From assembly GCA_030697555.1 (NCBI GenBank), contig JAUYPV010000009.1:1-64000 (forward strand): a DNA stretch of 64,000 bases, written 5' to 3'. Position 1 is the first letter of the stretch. The number at the start of each line of letters is the position of its first letter. The translations under genes and the position numbers were made by a program. Below, piece after piece: positions 60,033 to 64,000 of this stretch. The notes beneath the pieces were generated by a model, which worked only from the letters and a program-made list of their open reading frames with translations, was not told the DNA's origin and searched no databases. The stretch is from Hyphomonadaceae bacterium. Lineage in GTDB: Bacteria; Pseudomonadota; Alphaproteobacteria; Caulobacterales; Hyphomonadaceae.

Positions 60033-61634
60033 TCAGATTGGGATGTATTTCGGCCGCGTCCATTTCAGCCACAGGGCAAAGATGAACCGGGCCACCATGA
60101 CCGAGGTGAACAGGGACGTGGCGATACCCACCGCCAGCGTCAGGGCGAACCCGCGGATGGGTCCGGACCCGAGCTGGAACATGACAAGGCCGGCGATGAA
60201 GTGCGTGGCGTTGGCGTCGATGATGGTCGCCATGGCCTGGTCGAAGCCGACATCGACCGAGGAAACGACCGATCTTCCGGCCTTTTTCTCGTCGCGTATG
60301 CGCTCGTTGATCAGCACGTTGGCGTCGACCGCCATGCCCATGGTGAGCAGGATGCCGGCGATGCCCGGCAACGTCATTGTCGCCCCGAAGCCGGACAGGA
60401 TCCCCATCATGAGAATGAGGTTGAAATAGAGCGCGATGATCGCGAACACGCCGAGCAGGCCGTAGGCGACGATCATGAAGATCGTGATGAGGACGATACC
60501 GACGACCGTTGCTGTCACACCCGCCCGGATCGAGTCGGCGCCGAGGCTGGCATCGACGACGCGGCGTTCGGCCACCTTCAGTTTCGCAGGCAGCGCGCCC
60601 GAGCGCAGGATGACGGCGGTTTGTTCGGCTTCCTGGATAGTGAAGCTGCCGGTGATCTGCCCGCTTCCGCTCATGATCGGACTGTTGATGTTCGGCGCCG
60701 AGACGATGCGGTTGTCGAGCACGATGGCGAAGGGGCGGCCGACGTTCGCGCTGGTGGCGCGGCCGAACTTTGCGGCGCCGCCGGGGTGAAGCTGGAACTG
60801 GATATTCGGGCGGTTGGAGTCGTCAAACCCCTGCTGCGCGCCGGAAAGATCAGACCCGCGGATGATCGCGTCCAGGAAGATCACCTGCGGCGCGCCGCCG
60901 ATGCTGTCGTCCGGCAGCGCGATGCGGCCGTTCCGTTCGACCCCGACTTCGTAGTCGGCAGCGTTCGCTTCGACATCGACGAGGTTGAAGGTCAGGACGC
61001 CCGCCTGGGTCAGCGTGTCGATAAGCGTCACCATCTCGGCCGCGTTGAGGCCTGGAACCTCGACAATGATGCGGCTGTCGCCCTGTTTCTGGATGTTCGG
61101 CTCGACAAGGCCGGTGTTGTCGGCGCGGCGGCGCACCGCCTCGATCGAGCTTGAAAGCGCATCCGTCTGCAGCTTCTGGAAGGCCTGATCGGTGTACTTC
61201 GCTTCAATCGCGCCATCTGCGCGCTGCGTGACTACAAGCGAATTCGGCTGGCCGATGGCGCCCACTGGCGGCGCGCCCAGCTTCTCGATGCGATCGATGG
61301 CGGCTGCGGCGTCGGCGGGATTGCTCACGCGCACAACAAGCGCGCCGCCCTCGACCTTGCGGTCTTCGGCGCGCACGGCGATTCGCGGCTGCTTGCGCAG
61401 CTCCTCGCGAACGCTGGTCGACAGTTCCGACAGCTTGTTGGCGCGCAGTTCCTCGGGGTCCACCTCAAGCAGGATGGACGCCCCGCCCTTGAGGTCGAGA
61501 CCGAGCGTCATCGGCCCCGTCGGAAGCCAGCCGAGATACTTCTCGGACACGATGTTGGGCAGGCATAGGATAGTGCCGATCGTGAGGGTCACTATGACCA
61601 GCACGACCTTCCAGGCTGGGAACTTCAGCAGCAT
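60033..61634 (-). CDS. secD: Protein translocase subunit SecD
   Basis: MTLGLDLKGGASILLEVD; RRVVDASLGADSIRAGV; GMAVDANVLINERIRDE. Confidence 0.97.
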   Translation of the reverse strand: MLLKFPAWKVVLVIVTLTIGTILCLPNIVSEKYLGWLPTGPMTLGLDLKGGASILLEVDPEELRANKLSELSTSVREELRKQPRIAVRAEDRKVEGGALVVRVSNPADAAAAIDRIEKLGAPPVGAIGQPNSLVVTQRADGAIEAKYTDQAFQKLQTDALSSSIEAVRRRADNTGLVEPNIQKQGDSRIIVEVPGLNAAEMVTLIDTLTQAGVLTFNLVDVEANAADYEVGVERNGRIALPDDSIGGAPQVIFLDAIIRGSDLSGAQQGFDDSNRPNIQFQLHPGGAAKFGRATSANVGRPFAIVLDNRIVSAPNINSPIMSGSGQITGSFTIQEAEQTAVILRSGALPAKLKVAERRVVDASLGADSIRAGVTATVVGIVLITIFMIVAYGLLGVFAIIALYFNLILMMGILSGFGATMTLPGIAGILLTMGMAVDANVLINERIRDEKKAGRSVVSSVDVGFDQAMATIIDANATHFIAGLVMFQLGSGPIRGFALTLAVGIATSLFTSVMVARFIFALWLKWTRPKYIPI

Positions 61635-61641
61635 GGAGGCG

Positions 61642-62019
61642 TCAGCTTTCCTTGGTGTCGTTGGCCGCGGCGGCGACCGGCTCGGCGCGGTCGCGCACAT
61701 CGACGATCATCGAACGCACGATACGGAGCTTGCCGCCCTCGCCCGTGTCGATGGTCACTTCGGTGTCTGCGATCTTGAAAACCTTGCCGATGATTCCGCC
61801 CTGGGTGACGACCGTATCGCCCTTCTTTAGGGCCTCCAGCATGGTCTTGTGCTTCTTCATCCGCTGGTTCTGCGGGCGGATCAGCAGGAAATAGAAGATC
61901 ACGATCATGCCGATCGGGAGCAGCAGCCCGCCGAGCAGTCCGCCGAACGGATCGGCAGCCGCTGCAGGGTCGCCGCCGGCAGCAGGCGCGGCTTGGAACA
62001 TCATCACGATCGGCAGCAT
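61642..62019 (-). CDS. yajC: Preprotein translocase subunit YajC
   Basis: LLPIGMIVIFYFLLIRPQNQRMKKHKTMLEALKKGDTVVTQGGIIGKV. Confidence 0.96.
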   Translation of the reverse strand: MLPIVMMFQAAPAAGGDPAAAADPFGGLLGGLLLPIGMIVIFYFLLIRPQNQRMKKHKTMLEALKKGDTVVTQGGIIGKVFKIADTEVTIDTGEGGKLRIVRSMIVDVRDRAEPVAAAANDTKES

Positions 62020-62079
62020 TAGGTCTCCCACGGAATCTCTTCGCTCTCCCGCAGTATCTGGGGAGCGCTAGGCGGCGGG

Positions 62080-62107
62080 ACTATAGCCACGACCGCCCTC
62101 ATTGCAA
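62080..62107 (-). promoter_or_regulatory. Sigma70-type promoter for yajC-secD
   Basis: Minus strand TTGCAA-N16-TATAGT. Confidence 0.55.
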
Positions 62108-62128
62108 TCAAAAGGGGCGTAAGCGCCT

Positions 62129-63382
62129 TTACCCCTTCAGGGCGGGCAAATGCTCGGCCGGATCGACCGGCTGCTTGCCCTTGCGGAGTTCGAAATGCAC
62201 CTGCGGGCTTGAGGCGTTGCCGGTGGCCCCGGCCGTGGCGATCGGCTGGCCCTGCTGCACCGTGTCGCCCTCCTTCACCAACAGCGATTCGGAGTGGGCA
62301 TAGGCCGAAACCCATCCGCCGATATGCCGGATCAGGACGAGGTTGCCGAATCCGACCAGCTCGTCGCCGGCATAGACCACCTCGCCGTCGGCCGCTGCCT
62401 TCACCTTGGTCCCCTCGGGCACGCCGATGTTGACGCCGTCATTGCGCTGGCCATCGCCGCCCGAACCGAACCCTCTCAGCACCGTGCCGCTGACAGGCCA
62501 GATGAAGTTGCTTCCTCCAGACGAATTCTCAACAACCTGGTTCGGCGCCGGCTTTGGCGACTTGGGCTCGGACTTGATGACGGGCGGCTCATCGCCTGTC
62601 AGGGAGATCGCCTTGTCGCCGGACACGGCGGCTGCTGCAACGGCGACAGACGGGGCGGCAACGGCAAGTTTCGGCTGTGCCGGTTTCAGCGAAGGCGGCT
62701 CCGTCGTCTTGACCGGAGGCATCGCCTTTGGCGACTTCGCTGCGACAGTGACAGGCGTGACGGCAACGCGGCGGCTGTCGTCGCGAGCAAGCGGGGGCAG
62801 CAGCAACTCGTCGCCGGGCCACACCGTCCATGGACGCGCGAGCCCGTTCAGCAGCGCCAGCGAGCGTGTATCCACATTGTAGCGGCGCGAGACCGAGTAG
62901 AGCGTCTCACCGCGCTCGACTACATGCACGTTCGGCGGCGGCAAGTGAACCACCTCGCCGGGATCGAGCGCGTAGGGCGGCTGGAGCTTGTTGGTCTCGA
63001 TCAGCGCCCGCATGTTCACCGAATAGCGGCGCGAGATATCGTAGAGAGTGTCGCCGCGCATTACCTGGATCGCGCGCGCCTTTGGATTGTCCCTGGCCTG
63101 CCGCAAGACGCCGCCGGGGCGCGATCCGTTTTCCGGCGCCAGCGACTTCGCCTCCACGATCGCGGGCGTTCCCGTCGGCGATGTCCCCATGTTGACGACG
63201 CGCGGCGGAGGCGCCTCGACCGGCGCTGGCTTTGGCTTGACCCTCGCCTGTGCCGGCCGCTTCACGGCCGGAGCTGCGCCTCGATAGTCGATCGGCGCCG
63301 TGTCGGGCGCGATCGGATTGGACGCGCACGCCGACAAACCGGCGGCGGACGCAATCAGCAGTGTGCGGAGGGCAAAAGGCAT
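62129..63382 (-). CDS. LysM/M23 peptidoglycan-targeting lipoprotein (NlpD-like)
   Basis: Lipobox LSAC; two LysM repeats (VMRGDTLYDISRRYSVN, VERGETLYSVSRRYNVD); M23 domain GVNIGVPEGTKVKAAADGEVVYAG...VHFELRKGKQPVDP. Confidence 0.93.
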   Translation of the reverse strand: MPFALRTLLIASAAGLSACASNPIAPDTAPIDYRGAAPAVKRPAQARVKPKPAPVEAPPPRVVNMGTSPTGTPAIVEAKSLAPENGSRPGGVLRQARDNPKARAIQVMRGDTLYDISRRYSVNMRALIETNKLQPPYALDPGEVVHLPPPNVHVVERGETLYSVSRRYNVDTRSLALLNGLARPWTVWPGDELLLPPLARDDSRRVAVTPVTVAAKSPKAMPPVKTTEPPSLKPAQPKLAVAAPSVAVAAAAVSGDKAISLTGDEPPVIKSEPKSPKPAPNQVVENSSGGSNFIWPVSGTVLRGFGSGGDGQRNDGVNIGVPEGTKVKAAADGEVVYAGDELVGFGNLVLIRHIGGWVSAYAHSESLLVKEGDTVQQGQPIATAGATGNASSPQVHFELRKGKQPVDPAEHLPALKG

Positions 63383-63451
63383 GGCGGTCCCGTTGCGGGC
63401 CGGCGGCCGGCCCATCCCGGGCTGACAATGGTTAAAGGTCGTTACCGGAAG

Positions 63452-64000
63452 CTAAAGGTGGCGCGCGACACCCGGCTGCAGAGGCGCGAACGGGGCCTTT
63501 GTCACCAGCGTTTCCAGGAATGTCCCGTCCGCCTGGTGATCGAACCGCAGAACCAGCCTTTCAGAGCCACGCTCCACCGGCGCAACGACGATGCCGCCCA
63601 CCGCCACCTGCGCCTTGATCGCGACGGGCAGCTCCGGCACCGATCCCATCAACAGTATGCGATCGAACGGCGCCGCCTCCGGCCAGCCCAGCAGTCCGTC
63701 GGCCAGCCGCAGCTCGGCCCGCGAGATGCCAAGCTGGTCCAGCGCCAACCGCGCCCGGTCCACCAGCGTGCGGTAGCGATCGATCGAATAGATCCGCCGC
63801 GCCAGCCGGCTCAGCACCGCCGCGACATAGCCGGACCCCGTCCCGATCTCGAGCACGGTATTCTCGCGCCTCAGGTCGAGCGCTTCCAACATCGCGCCGA
63901 CAGTCACCGGCCGCGTCAGCGTCTGGCCGCAGTCGATGGGCAGCTCGACATTTTCCCACGCGCTGTCGAGGAATGGCCGCGGCACGAAGGGTTCCCGCGC
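63452..64000 (-). CDS. pcm: Protein-L-isoaspartate O-methyltransferase, 5' end beyond the window
   Basis: REPFVPRPFLDSAWENVELPIDCGQTLTRP; VLEIGTGSGYVAAVLSRLARRIYSIDR; frame stays open to the window end. Confidence 0.92.
   Translation of the reverse strand, partial: AREPFVPRPFLDSAWENVELPIDCGQTLTRPVTVGAMLEALDLRRENTVLEIGTGSGYVAAVLSRLARRIYSIDRYRTLVDRARLALDQLGISRAELRLADGLLGWPEAAPFDRILLMGSVPELPVAIKAQVAVGGIVVAPVERGSERLVLRFDHQADGTFLETLVTKAPFAPLQPGVARHL

Overview
This window is a high-GC chromosomal segment, most likely alphaproteobacterial (inferred from an ATP12 chaperone, an HWE-family kinase, the gene order, and an EcfG-like promoter motif). About 26.4-63 kb is the minus-strand transcription/translation supercluster. 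In minus-strand order it reads yajC-secD, secE-nusG-rplK-rplA-rplJ-rplL-rpoB-rpoC, an alpha/beta hydrolase remnant, rpsL-rpsG-fusA-tuf, two accessory genes, then S10-spc-alpha (rpsJ through rplQ, with secY, adk and rpoA). About 0-26 kb is ordinary accessory and housekeeping content: ATP-grasp ligase, xseA, purD, M28 peptidase, an oxidoreductase/thioesterase cluster, beta-lactamase-like hydrolase, ATP12/HAD/RluA/crcB/rarA chain, a Do-type protease, and an HWE kinase with a divergent receiver protein. I saw no rRNA, tRNA, CRISPR array, transposase, prophage or recognised defence system. The observations most worth a second look are: an exact 8-bp tandem duplication that frameshifts an alpha/beta hydrolase between rpoC and rpsL; an inverted G-quadruplex-type repeat at the secD/secE junction, where secF is missing; a compositionally odd lipoprotein gene inserted head-on between tuf and rpsJ; paired 18-bp direct repeats upstream of a stand-alone receiver; an EcfG-like motif ahead of a 62-aa membrane protein; and a long structured rplJ leader. 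None of these amounts to a clearly new multi-gene system. CDS starts were refined by eye where family knowledge or gene overlap favoured an internal start.
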